Shown: one piece after another, positions 18,026-60,859 of the stretch
Numbering within the stretch: position 1 is the first letter of the stretch
Layout: every line of letters starts with the position of its first letter
NCBI RefSeq assembly: GCF_037042905.1
Contig: NC_087256.1
Span: 29,994,501-30,058,500 of the forward strand
Length of the DNA stretch: 64,000 nucleotides
Origin: Lytechinus pictus
Taxonomy: Eukaryota; Echinodermata; Echinoidea; Temnopleuroida; Toxopneustidae
Direction: 5' to 3'
Translations under genes and position numbers: made by a program
Notes under the pieces: model-generated
Seen by the model: only the letters and a program-made list of their open reading frames with translations
Told to the model about the DNA's origin: nothing
The model's database searches: none

Positions 18026-18823
18026 AAAGGTTATTTTGCGGAAGTTGATTTTTCCCCTTTTATAATTCGTGTGTGTTATGTTTCTGAACAGTATCCATTA
18101 TTGTTTACCAGTTACTTATCTAGTCTGCACGCGTGGTCGCGTACAGAATTCACGGGGGAGATGTGGTAGTTGATAAACCTGAGAAACATGACTAGAAAAA
18201 AAATAGCAAAAGTGTTGTACATGTATATATAGTTTGTTTTAATAATATTCATGCTTACATCGAAGTTTGCACTCATAACGGTTCTACCCCTAAAGCGGGG
18301 AACCGTTAAGCAATTGAATTTCTTTGAAATTTACTGACTAGAAGTATAAGCCTACTTCTAACTTGTTCGTTCGAAAGGCAAGTACACTTCTTAGTACTGA
18401 CGAAAGGAAATTCGTATTGACGTGTATAAACGATATTCATCTCAGTGCTACTTTCAAATGAAGACTTATTTCATTATTTTTGTAACATTTGGAATATATA
18501 CTTTGTTTTTCTACGTAATTGAAAACAGTCGTCCGCAAAAGCGGGGAAGTTCAAATGATATTATTAAGTTCAATTGTCTATTACATTCATGGCTTTGTGA
18601 GTGACTACATCATAGGCTCTACTTGTTTTACACATATGTTTGTTAATTTGAAGTAATCTCTAATGTCAATTTTCTCAGCATTATTTTTTTTGTATTCAAT
18701 TAAATAGTGAAAAATATTTTTTTTCTGGAATTATTTTATGTAAATATTTTTATAAATATTATATTCAATTTTATATAATTTGATTATATAACACGGGTCG
18801 TGTGTATATAATCGCGGGGAATT
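18026..18823 (+). other. Retrotransposon 3' internal region with two polypurine-tract-like sites
   Basis: A purine tract GGGGGAGA at 18154-18161 is followed at once by TGTGGTA, the same bases that start the LTR. A second, weaker tract GCGGGGAA lies immediately before the real 3' LTR at 18824. The 662 bp between (18162-18823) is AT-rich, contains two GCGGGGAA phrases (18295, 18541), and has no supported gene. The second tract must have primed the present insertion. Confidence 0.5.
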
Positions 18824-19246
18824 TGTGGTAATGCGATTGTTACGTATCCTATTGTTACGTAACATCGCTGGTTGCAGAGTTGTGCGCCTTTTTGCATCAA
18901 CACGCAACGCGTTGTTAGATGCGTTGCGATGCAACACATTTTCTTTTCAACTTTGTCTAGTCAGAGAAACAGATTTCCTCTCGAGAGCAGACCTGTGTAA
19001 CTTTATTTTCTTGTGCTGATCAACATGATCAACGACCATATTTAGCATCTGAATATATAAATTGTTATGTTGGAATGTTTTACAACGGCTTATTGACTGC
19101 TTGCTTATCGTCACCAATAGATAAGACTTTATAGTTCCAGATTGTTTCAGGAATCACTAAATTCTCGGGGCTGTTTTTGATGTGACTAATAAATGTTTTT
19201 GAACCAAGACCTACAATTCACGTTTCGTCTGTTTGAGCCCTCAACA
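18824..19246 (+). repeat. 3' LTR
   Basis: I find no difference from the 5' LTR over 423 bp. It is followed by the CAAT target duplication at 19247-19250, after which copy-B genomic sequence resumes (TTTGTGCG as in copy A). Confidence 0.95.
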
Positions 19247-19404
19247 CAATGTTTGTGCGTTTCTTTAACAAACTTTGAAAATATCACCAATATCGATTGA
19301 ACCTGTAAATATTAAAAAGTCATCAACCGATGAGTTTTAGAAGAAAAAAATCTTTTGTTAAAAAAAAACATCAAGAAGGGCATGGGACCATCAGGGAACT
19401 GTCT

Positions 19405-19812
19405 AATATGGTGATTTTACCGGTTTATTTCCAATTCGTCCTATTGCCACATCGTCTACTTTCATTTGGTCTACTATCAGTTCGTCCACTATCCACATGG
19501 TCTAATTGCCAATTTGTCTACTCACCATTTCGTCTAATAACCAGTTGATCCAATAGCCATTTAGTCCATATACCATTTGGTCTAATTGGACTAAGTGTTA
19601 ATTGGGCAAAATGAATAAAAATGAAATGGATATTAGACCAACTGGGTATGAGACGAAATCGTCATAGACGAAATGGTGATTAGATGAATTGATGATTGGA
19701 CCAAAATAGATGAAATGTTGATGGACGGAATCACATTAGACTAAATGAAATAAACCATGTGGTGAGTGGACGAGTTGGCAGTAGACGAATTGGCAATTGA
19801 CAATTTTACCTT
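19405..19812. repeat. GGTCTAAT/CGTCTA fold-back repeat in copy B
   Basis: Counterpart of 2670-3105 in copy A with small deletions. It shares the same inverted organisation of short GTCTA-containing phrases. Confidence 0.6.
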
Positions 19813-20218
19813 CCAATGGTAACTACCATAACAATTGCTTAAAACCAATCAAAATTAATGATGTTTTTACGGAAGTTACCACTGGATGGCAAAATATACC
19901 ATAATAATATATATATTTTGGGGGCAATGGGCTCCAGGCCCTATTACATAATAGCTTACTTTTCTAGGGGTGAATTGACATTATGGGTAATTGACATGAA
20001 AATCATGGTGGAAATTAAAAATGAAAAGTTATGAATAATTTGGGAATTGAAGAACAAACAATTCTTATAAACATATTATAATTTAGTACTATTGTAAATA
20101 AAACAACATTTTTTTAATAAAAATATATTGAGGATTTTCTCTTTTCTTCTGTTATCGTGTCCCTGTTAAACATACATAATTATAAACCATGTGATGACAA
20201 TGAGATAATAAATGGAAC

Positions 20219-20440
20219 TTGGGTGATGATGATGATTATGATGTAATGATGAAGGTGATGATGATAATGATGATGATGATAATGATAATGATGATGGTGA
20301 TGATGGTGATGAAGATGATGATGATGATGGTGATAATGATGATAATGGTGATGATGTTGATGGTAATTATGATGATGATGGTGATGATGGTGTTGATAAA
20401 TGATGGTGATGATGATGATTATAATGATGATGATGATGCT
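20219..20440. repeat. Short GAT microsatellite of copy B
   Basis: About 220 bp of imperfect (GAT)n in the position where copy A has about 1.1 kb. Confidence 0.95.
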
Positions 20441-21095
20441 AAATGATCCTAAATGACCTTTGACCATAATCATGGGACCAGAAACTAGTGCAAGATGATC
20501 AGTGATACTTGGTTACCATTTTGTCCACATTTCATGAACTAGATCCATAAACTTTCCAAGTTTAGCTGACATTTCAAAAAATACTTCCAACATGGTCAAA
20601 GTTAATGACTGTAATTGACCGTTGACTTTAATCATGTGACCTTAAACTCATGCAAAATGAACAGTGATACTTGGTTGCTCTAACGTCCAAGTTTCATGAA
20701 CTAGACCCATATACTTTCAAAGTTATGATGGCAATTAAAAAATGACCGTTGACCTTAAACTTAACCTTGGTTAAGATTTCAATGCTGATAAACAAAACAT
20801 GGTCAAAGTTCATTGACAATAAATGACCTTTGACCTTGGTCATGTGACTTGAATCTTATACAAGATGATCAGTGATACTTCATAACCCTCATGTCCAAGT
20901 TTCATGAACGAGCTATATAAAATGATAACAATCAGTTCTTAGAGGCGCATAATACCACACACATAGTCTTTATGCATGTGATGATGACATTTCAAAACCT
21001 TAACCTTGGTTAAGATTAATGTTGATCGCGCCGCCGCCGCCATTGGAAAAGCGGTGCCTGTAATAGTCCTGCTCTGCGATGCAGGGGAGACAAAC
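20437..21095. repeat. TGACCTTTGACC-type dispersed repeat, copy 2
   Basis: Three to four diverged units, then a trailer with TTAACCTTGGTTAAG and GCCGCCGCCGCC and an end GATGCAGGGGAGACAAA, matching the trailer of the copy at 29378-30505. It extends beyond the segmental duplication. Confidence 0.75.
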
Positions 21096-24000
21096 ATATG
21101 CAACAACTCAATAAAACACAAAAAGAAATCTACTCTCGTACATTTCACATAAAAACATATTTTTAATTTCTTTTAAAAAACAAAAACAAACATAGTTGTG
21201 TGCACATAATTGTTAATGTAAATTTCATCACAAGTTACATACAATCATTCAAAATAGAAATTTGCACAATATTATCAATAAAAATAAGATGCACATGTAT
21301 GATTCCTTGTCATCATAATCGCAGTCTTTATACTTGCTTTCAGCGGAGAATAACGCCGCATTGCACTCACAGTAATATCTTCTGACACCTTTCAAAAACA
21401 TATACATGTATATGACCATTAGTTATTATGATCATTAATGTGTACATACATATGTTGGTTCGTTATGTCCGTTTATTGTTCATTTAGCACACAAATGGTA
21501 TCTAAAAATAATATTTGTGCTAAGCTAGCTATCGCTTGGCGAAATGAATTGTCAGAAATTAATTATTTTCACACAAAGGCTTCTATTTCTTTTATAATAT
21601 AATTCACCCAAAGAGTGATAATTTTTATGGGTCTAATACATAAGGGATATAAGCATGGAAAACAGACAATGATCTGAGATTTAAATTCTTGTATCTTTTG
21701 AATAATTTTCAACTACACATTTTTCCCAATGAAATGCAAACTAGAATGCTAAGATAAAAAATCTAAAAAGGTACATATTTTTCAAATTAAAGGAAAGTGG
21801 GGTAAAACTATAAATTCTTGAAATGTTTATCCATGTTATTATGCAAGAATGCAATCACAGAATTACATACTACTGCAAATACGGCAATATCAAAACAACA
21901 CCCAGATCATTCATCGTCAAAATATTTACGGTATTTATATTACAGCTTTCTGTTTTTTCCAGGTATATGCAAAAATAAATCCATATAGCTATATCACATC
22001 AAAATCTCTATCATTCTTGATTTAATTTTAAATATATTCAATGATTCAGGCATTTATTTATAAGGTTATTCACATTGATTATTCATTCCAAATCACATTC
22101 ACTGTGCAACTAACTAAACGGTGTATGAAACAGAAATAAAGCACTACTACGGGTAAGTCAGCAAATGTTGAATGACGTCCTTCTGTAAGTCGAAATCCTC
22201 AACAATGTCAAAAGAAATTTTGCAGACTGTGCAAAGCATATATTTATTTTGCTTCAAGTCAAATTAGGCCTCCGTCACTGTCAAACTTGAGACAGACTTA
22301 ATGTGTATATCAACTGTTGAATTTGCCAAAATCAAATACAAAAAAAAAAAAATTCTCTACATTGAAATTGACTGATCAACTGTCTATTGTTTCACAAAAT
22401 TAAACTTGTCAAAATCAAGTTAAACAAACCACACTTACAATTAAATAGCTAAAAACATGAAGGGATTGTCAATTAAAATTGCTTGCACGTGCTAATGGGT
22501 AAAAGAAATATACTTTGAAAAAAAAACGCTATCTATTTAATTTGGTACACACAATCCCCTAAAAACAACATATTCCATAATTCAGATCCCCTAGCAGAAA
22601 GAATATATGAAACATGAAAGAATTAACAGTATTTATATAAATGAAACTACTCTTAATCATGACTCCAAGCAACATTTATTTAGAAATTGATTTGATGGAA
22701 CATTATAAAAAGGTATATCCACATTATTCAGCAAACATATCTTGCTTATTCTATTCAACAAACAAGAAACTAAACAAATGAAATGATGCAATATAATTGA
22801 GGCAATGCGACCTAATCTAAAATTTCATTTCACCAACAATATCAACAAACAAAAAATATACAGTAAATTTGGAAACAATACAACATCAATAGTGGAACAC
22901 CAAAGGTCGGCAAGCACAAATGACGGCATTAAAGGACCATCAAAGTTTGGGAATGCATGAAGTTATTGGTCAGTCAACAAAAAACTATATGGGAGTGAAG
23001 GTAATAAAATCAAACATTTGATATTTTTTTATCAATCAGACATAAATCAAATTGGGGTTTCACTTCTGCAATGTAAAAATTACTTGGTGGGATATTTCAA
23101 TAAATAGAAGAAGAGTGATCTCAAATATAAATATTTAACATTATGGGTATGAAAATGGAAAATGTTGAAGTACAAAACTGATGATTTTCTAATTCATTAG
23201 GTGTGAGGGCTTTGTGTTTAGTATTGAGAACTTTCAGTATTTAAATATTAGGGAGATTAAGATTTAACCATGACCATGAAATAGAATCATCTCTCCCTTA
23301 CAGATGCATTCTTCTCTTTATTCATACCCAGGAAGGATGATATCCCCAAATCAGAAGGTTCCTTGTCGTGGATGAGAAATCTAAAACTCGCTAATAACTG
23401 GATATTCAAGCCATGTTACATAGCTCACCTGAATATTTCAATGAAGGGATTGTTTTGGCTACTAAGTAACTAAATCACAACCTTAATTATAATCCATTTC
23501 AAACAATCTTTGTAAACACTACAAATGATAAACATGTATCCATGGCAACAGATATTCAGGGTCTATAAAAAGAAAACAATGTTCACACATCAATAAGCTG
23601 GAACTTCTTAATAACAGACCAATTACACTAACAGAAATGAATGGTTTCTCAAAACTGTTGAATAAGTTATGGATTTCTCTATTTTGTCCGTTGCTATATG
23701 TATTCAAACTACAAATAATTCATTCTACAAAAATATGAAATAAAGCTAATCATGAAAATGAGTCTCTAATAACAATTTGTTGATTTGGCAAGCTCACTAT
23801 CTACATAACACACACTTTCTTTTCAATTCACATCATTCATTTCGACATTCACTAAAACACACACACACACAAATATACTGTATCCATATCAGAGCACAAT
23901 TAAAGAACAAAAAGTATATCATTAGACAGTTTTAACACAGAAATCCCACATCGAGAGAAAAAAAAATTAAGTACTTCACATCGCATAGAACTGAAATAAG

Positions 24001-26013
24001 CACGAGATAGAAAATGCTGCATAGACAGAAATAATTTTTGTAAGAAGCAAAAGAAAAATGAGGAAAAATGCTGAGCCACATCATAACACTGTACAAACTA
24101 ATGTTACATCATTGTTATTTGTGTAACTTATCAAGGCCATCTGACAAAGGCTACTCGCCTTACAAGTTTAATATCTAATACAAACTGAAAAAGGGATTCT
24201 GATAAATCATGTACAGTACCTTAAACATACAAGACCTTGATTCTTGAACACAAAGCACAACGACTGATATAAGTCTGATATATACCATTGATTGCATGGG
24301 TGATTACGTGCAATCAATCATAAAAATAAACCGTAAGATTCATTCTCCAAGGTTTATGTGAAAGAGTCTTTCCTACCAAATATAGGACATAATGATTATG
24401 AAGGCCGATTCAAACATATCGTTTTTGTCCAATACAGAAACAAAAGATAAATACAAAGAGTAAAAAGACAACACGTTTAATTTAATCAATTTTAAGTAAC
24501 TTCAGGTGCAGAAAAGTTTTGCATAGGGAAACACAAACAAAAGAAAACAAACAGAAAAAAATAGATTTATATCATAATGTATCCAAACTGATGCGAGCAA
24601 CATTCATCAGTTCCTTAAGGTTTACACATATTTGTTGCATTTCATTTATTTGCAAGCACACTTCTGACATAGGAATAAAATAGAATTGTCACTAAAATGT
24701 TTATGAAACTACTGTTTATACCAGTATGGTATTTGATGATTAATTCTTTAAAATGGGATGAAAAAATATTAGATGCCGACGTAATTGTAACCGTTCATAT
24801 CTTGTAGGTTAGTAACAGACTTTTGAGCAAGAGATAAACATCACATAACACATATTGGTCATAAAAATCAATTCCGTTCTGGATGATGACTCCTGAAACT
24901 CACATTACAGGAACCCCATTTCATGAAGAGTTACAACTGTGGTAACTTTTCATTGTGACAACTACCATGGTAACAGGGCTCAACACAAGCCAATCAAAAT
25001 AAAAGTTTTCATGGTAGTTAGAATAAATGACAGTTACAGTAGTTTTGTGAAACAGGCCCCTTTTGTCCATTCCCAATGACTAATCCTTGAGTCTTGGGCA
25101 TGTCTGACCTTGCTCCACGAGCCCTTTTTGTACATACATAAAATGTGTTTTCTATGGCCTAAAGATAAGTTTCTAGGGGCCTGAACTCAGAACTGGCCTG
25201 ATAAGTCGCATCCCCGTTTCTTGTCTAGTACACTGCTACACAGAACCACCCTAAAAAATCTTGCAAAACTTAAGTACAGAAATTGTAAAAGAGTGACTGA
25301 AAAATGCCCAATTTGTTTGAATTTTCATAGTAGCATTGACACACATTACCCTGTAAACTAATGACAAATATTTATCTACCGTAATGAAAAGAAAAACTGA
25401 AAATACTGTTGTTTTATATCATTTGACAGGTTAAAAAATACATAACAAGATCCCTCAAGCACACTTTGGAGATAAACAGAAACACTCCAAAACAAAATTA
25501 TTTGGCAAATAGACAGGAAAGAAGGTACAATTTTAGATGTCAGATGTCCAAACGAAGGCATTAATTCTATGGAAACAGTCAATTTTTCATAAAAAGGTTC
25601 TCATATGATGGATGTTTCTTTATCTAACATTTAAAGGCAGATGGTAACTTTGTTCAAAATTTAAAATAGAAATCCCAGCTAATGTTGTATAATTGCAAAT
25701 TTTAGGTCAATAGTGTTATTTCTTTATCGAACATTTAAAGGCAGTTAGATTTATTCTAAAATATGAATTTATGTGCAAAGATGAACCTGACAATATTTTC
25801 CTGATAATGGGATGATATAAATGAAACATTAAAAATATTTATGAATTTTAATAAGCTTCGTCCAAAATATAAAAAATAAAAATCCCAGCTAAGGTTATAA
25901 TAATTTTCAGTTTTAGGTCAAATAAGAACTGCCTACCCTTTTAGACGTTCACACACCAAGATATGTATGCATCAAGTTCATCACCATACCATTACAAAGA
26001 ATCAGAATCATCT

Positions 26014-26279
26014 GGGCCCCATCTTACAAAGAGTCACGATTGATCCGATCAATCGTGACTATGGACAGCCAGCAACGTCAATTATGCATGCTTGTTCAAG
26101 ATATTTTCTAGCTATGATGTATATTCATGCATTCATTGTTTTCTTGAAAATTCACTGAGCTTCTCTTTGCATACAAAGGACATTGTGCAAATTTTTAATC
26201 GAAAAAGTTATGACATTGATGGATTTCCATAGACTTACGATTGATCGGATCAATCGTAAGTCTTTGTGAGACGGGGCCC
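26014..26279. mobile_element. MITE-like element with GGGCCCC termini
   Basis: Terminal inverted repeats of about 50 bp begin GGGCCCC and contain an inner near-palindrome GATTGATC-CGATCAATC. The inverted ends face each other around an AT-rich core. A related half-element lies at about 56300-56355. No target duplication was identified. Confidence 0.65.
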
Positions 26280-26659
26280 TGATCAGCAGTACCTTAGTGT
26301 ATCGTAGGTGGACTGCATTGGCTGTGGCCCCTTAGCACTCTCAACCAGGTTTTATTGTAAAAACATTCAGATAATGTTTGTAATATACACTAGGAAAATG
26401 CAGAACACCTCCCATCCATCAAAGACAACATTTTCAATTTTTATTTATACTTTTGATAAAGCTGATCCATCCCTTTAAGTAGCAATATTTCCCCACAGTT
26501 AGATTTAAAAAATATGAATTTATGTGCAAAGATGAAACTGACAATATTTTCCTGATAATGGGATGATATAAATGAGACATTACAAATATTTATACATTTT
26601 ATGAGAAATCAAGCGGATGATTTTGAAATAAACTAAGCAAGTCAGGGAAGGGAGAATGG

Positions 26660-26674
26660 GGGGGGGGGGGGGGA
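26660..26674 (+). repeat. Oligo-G tract
   Basis: About 15 consecutive G. One of more than a dozen oligo-G or oligo-C runs of 9 or more in the window; this one lies in otherwise AT-rich sequence. Confidence 0.9.
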
Positions 26675-28063
26675 CGACAATATAATTGCAACTATCAAAA
26701 TTCATTTAATTTCATTTTTCAACATTCTTATTAAGAGGGAGAAAATGTACTGGAAATAAAGTCGTGAAAAATATACTAACATCAGTTTCTAAAAAAATAT
26801 ATATACCTTTTGACAATAATTAAACCCAAATAACTACCACTTAAACTATATCATTAACATGTTTTAGCACAAACATTTCAAATTATCTCTCATAATTATA
26901 AATTGTATGATTTGACAATCGGTGCAATACTTCATAACAGGGTTCACTCTATTATTTGTTCTTTTATTCTTAAATACACATCGATTCTCAAATATATAAG
27001 CCATACACGTCAGCCGTTTTGTCACGGGAAAGACTGAACAAAGTCATTGCTGAAAATTTCACAAAACTTGCAGGAAAAATGTTGTAATATTCAGAGAAAT
27101 TCTTCGGATTCACTTTATAAAAATCAAGTGCAAGTCCCAAATGCATGTTTCTGATTAGTTCAAAATTAATTTGTGTTTGATTTGCCAAGTTGTGTGTTTG
27201 ATCACGGTGTAAAAAGTGATATTATACAACACGATGTGCAATGTGCTGTTATCGCATTGGATTTATAGGTTGAATACACAATACACATTCAGGCATGTTA
27301 TCAGTTTTCCATTACTTACTCTATACTTATCGATCTGTTAGACAATATTATATATCATTCATTATATATTCCCTATATCCACTCTCGATATTATCATTTT
27401 GGGAATGAATAGTGTAACCAATACTTCCTTACCTATTGGACGATTCCATAAAATTATCAAATTTTTTGTACACCGACCCCCATTGTTCTCAAGTCTCACT
27501 TCACTTTATAAACTGACGAAGTCATGGTCCTCTGAGAACATTAAAGACTGTCAAAAGAACAAGAAATTTCATGAAGGTCCCACGTATAGGGGGTCGGACG
27601 TACATATTTTATGTAATTGCCCGTTTAACATCTGGATATTACAGGCTTATTGAGGTATATAACCTTTAGTATAACTTTTAAAAGCACAATTGTGGCAATA
27701 GCATCGTTTGGGTGCAAAAAGACTCATCTGGACCCCATCTAAAAAAAGAACGGTAGTGGTTGAAATGATCTTCAATCATGGAAAGCGGGGGATACTACAA
27801 TTCTTCATCTAGAATCTAGACCAATCAGTGTGATAAAGAATTATTGCATCGTTAACTTTGCATACTTCAGATCCATCTGAATTGATCAAATGTTTCTGAG
27901 AGCAATTATGGACCTTTCATACATGCTTGGATGAAGGACGGTCAGAGTCAACTGTATTCACTTGTGACTTAAAGCATGAAATTGCTGTAAAGTTTTCATA
28001 ACAAAATAAAACTATTTAATTCTACTCTACAGTGGAGTTACTATGTCACTTGGTTACTCATTT

Positions 28064-28264
28064 CTATCTCTCATCTACAAAGAGTGTTGTAGTGTTGTGA
28101 CATTCTGGCATCGCTGTCAAAAATACTGTCCAATCATCGGAAGTGCAATGTGTGGGGCAACATGTACCTGCTGAGCACCGATACTGTCCTACGAAAGCCT
28201 GGAGACATTCTTTGCTTCCTTCGGTTCCACGAAACATACAACAACGATTAAATATATAATGCAT
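28064..28264 (-). other. Cys-rich open frame 3' of the xylosyltransferase-like gene (doubtful)
   Basis: A 66-codon minus-strand frame with 9 cysteines lies about 240 bp downstream of the gene's stop. There is no signal peptide, no clear splice partner and no family match. It is listed because the Cys density is unusual; it is more likely 3' UTR. Confidence 0.2.
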
Positions 28265-28501
28265 TCAAGATTCCTTTTGGAGTTTCCATGCTTGTATTGT
28301 AGTACAGGTAAACAAGTCCACTCCGAGAAAAAGATTAAGCACACGCATGGTTAAGAATTCTTCGGTGGTTGTTAGAGCTTCTTTGAAGGAAAAAAATATA
28401 ACAGCACCACCACATAGGTTAGCGTTCAAAGACTGAATCAATTCAGTCCAGTTTCTAATGAGGGTAAGGGTGATCTGGTCCTATGGAGGGTTAGGCCTGG
28501 G

Positions 28502-58903
<30,402 letters not shown>

Positions 58904-58959
58904 CTAAAGAACAGTAAAAAAAACATATATAATAATTTAATAATAATTACAGTATATTT

Positions 58960-59228
58960 ACCCAGGGTAGCCACTTCAGTTCCGAAAACTGTTCTCCCAG
59001 CAGGCCCTGCTATTATTATTACCCGGCTAAGCTAGGCTACCGATTCAGGTGCACACAGCTCTTTGATGAATTGTTTCCTGCCGGTACCCATTTACCTCAC
59101 CTGGGTTGAGTGCAGCACAGTGTGGATGAATTTCTTGCTGAAGGAAAACGCGCCACGGGTAGGATTCGAACCCAAGACCCTCTGTTTGAAAGGCGAGAGT
59201 CAGAACCACTAGACCCCGACGCTCCCAT
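58960..59228 (-). mobile_element. tRNA-derived SINE (minus strand)
   Basis: On the minus strand a tRNA-like head (GGTCTAGTGGTTCTGAC, then GGGTTCGAATCCTACC) is followed by a body with AATGGGTACCGGCAGGAAAC and a tail containing TAATAATAATAG. Related to the SINE at 37161-37496. Confidence 0.75.
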
Positions 59229-59403
59229 GTAGTGAATAGAGAATGGTAAATTATGAGCTTGGATAATAAACGGGACATGCAGGGCATTTCAACCCTTGGT
59301 ATACATTGATTACAATATGATACATGATCACTTTTGGGGTTATTAATTCATTTCATGTCACCTTTTCACCTTTTCATCTTTTGACTTCTAATTGCATTTA
59401 TTA

Positions 59404-59458
59404 GTTTATCTATCTATCTGTCTGTCTGTCTGTCTATCTGTCTATCTATCTATCTAAT
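59404..59458. repeat. TCTA/TCTG microsatellite
   Basis: Mixed (TCTA)n and (TCTG)n, about 50 bp. Confidence 0.95.
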
Positions 59459-59499
59459 GGGCAATTCCATAGGTTGGTGGACATGAGCTTAATGTGTCT

Positions 59500-59930
59500 T
59501 TGTACATATAGCCCATCTGAACCGTAACATGAGTAACCACTTTATCTGCACCCCTAGTAAAAACCATGTGTTCTTTATTTTTTAAATTATAATTTATATA
59601 CAAATTTATCTCCCTAATATACTTCTTTGAAATGGATATAATCAACTTTCATAAAAGCCTTGCATGAGGACACTTTGCACTTATGTCCACTTTTCATTTT
59701 ATGCATGTCCAAATCATGTAACATGAGTAACCGACACATTTCAAAGATTTGCCAGGAGCATAATGAAATTTCCCAAGTTTTGTTTTTATACAAAGGATAG
59801 TCAGACTGCGTACTATGTTGTGATAAAGAGATGTTTAGTTCCTATCAGTAATAATGGAGGTACAGCTCCAAGTATGAGTCAAGGTGTCTCCAAATGTAAC
59901 GTGAGTAACCGTGGAATAGCCCCTATCTAT
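59500..59930. repeat. Spaced GTAACATGAGTAACC motifs
   Basis: CCGTAACATGAGTAACC (about 59520), ATGTAACATGAGTAACCG (about 59717) and ATGTAACGTGAGTAACCG (about 59895), spaced about 180-195 bp, look like the conserved part of a decayed tandem repeat. Confidence 0.45.
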
Positions 59931-60605
59931 TTTATATTTATCTATTCATCCAGCCTCAGCAACATACATTTTGAAAGAGGTCAATGATTTGGGGATAAAT
60001 TTACTTTTAGTTTACAAATATACAATGAGTTTAATTACGTGACAATATTGAAAGGAGCTATATGGAGTTGAAGCAAATTTTCAAAACAGGCATGCAACAA
60101 TGAACTCTTGTACAAACCATTACTTTACACTTACAAGAAGACTTTATTTACAGGAATCCCGCAACACCCAAGACTTACACAACAACCATCTCTACCTGGC
60201 TTACTTTCAAGAAGTCAACATGCAGCATTACGCAATCCCAACTCTTTCCCAAGTGAAATCATGAAAAAGCATCTACAATGGTCACACCTTGTATCTGAAT
60301 CTATTCAAAACCTGTATAATAACATTTCCCAACTGCCACATCTTCATAATTCTCATTTTCAAAGGCAAAAAAAGGACACGATTCCCATGCTTAAAAGCAA
60401 AGGAAAAAATGAATAGGGTCAACCAATTCCTATGCAACTGTTACCTTCCCTCACTTTCTAAAAGCAGACACCATTTCAAACTTTAGTGAAAATATAATGA
60501 CAATACCACACTTCCCCCAACAATTATTAATGCAATAACCATTATTTTCCCATTTTACCTCAAATTTCAAGAAAATTGTAGTGCCTTTATGATCTTTATA
60601 AGTGT

Positions 60606-60848
60606 CAAAACTGTGGTGTTGGGCCGACACCAACTGAGGTATCTAGAGAACCACACTGTGAAGTGTTAGGATTACACCCTAGAGTTTGAATATAACACCA
60701 AAAAGTGCTACATTAACAACCAAAGATGTTGTAATATCACCCATGGGTGTTGAACTAGCACTGTCATTTCAACACCATAATGTATAATAAAGTATAATGA
60801 CTGGTGTGGTTGTCTATCTACACCAGTTTAACACCACAATTTTTGCAG
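60606..60848. mobile_element. Diverged MITE related to the CACTGCAAAAA family
   Basis: The left end CAAAACTGTGGTGTT faces the right end AACACCACAATTTTTGC, and ACACCA/GGTGTT motifs recur inside, as in the element at 38112-38359. Confidence 0.55.
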
Positions 60849-60859
60849 CATGAGCAATT

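Larger units (their letters stand above)
7984..19246 (+). mobile_element. Ty3/gypsy LTR retrotransposon with a nested DNA transposon (11.3 kb)
   Basis: Complete element. The 423 bp LTRs start TGTGGTA and end TCAACA, and read as identical. A 4 bp target duplication CAAT flanks it (7980-7983 and 19247-19250). It has a tRNA-Leu primer-binding site, gag with a zinc knuckle, and pol in the order protease, reverse transcriptase, RNase H, integrase, which defines Ty3/gypsy. No env-like gene is seen. Identical LTRs and intact gag and catalytic pol indicate recent insertion. Without the nested 4.2 kb element it would be about 7.1 kb. The clade is not assignable by eye. Confidence 0.95.
5190..20735 (+). 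repeat. Tandem segmental duplication, copy B (split by an LTR retrotransposon)
   Basis: Homologous and collinear with copy A, with the 11.3 kb retrotransposon at 7984-19246 as an insertion. The block 5440-6463 replaces copy A's LINE interval and is unrelated to it. Gene B (7245-7739) has diverged from gene A at 12 codons plus a two-codon deletion. Confidence 0.8.
21100..28060. other. 7 kb without recognisable genes; possible long 3' UTR of the minus-strand gene
   Basis: AT-rich, no frame above about 85 codons, and no splice-consistent exons noticed on either strand. A MITE-like inverted repeat lies at 26014-26279. Two related phrases (TTTCTTTATC-AACATTTAAAGGCAG at about 25617 and 25721, and a shared AATTTATGTGCAAAGATGAA-like phrase at about 25765 and 26518) suggest local duplications. 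It lies 3' of the xylosyltransferase-like gene, whose polyadenylation site I could not place. Confidence 0.4.

Noticed and set aside
8422..19200. Env-like third gene of the retrotransposon
   Set aside because: No frame with signal peptide, cleavage site and membrane anchor; the short hydrophobic frame at 18422-18604 is too small and AT-driven.
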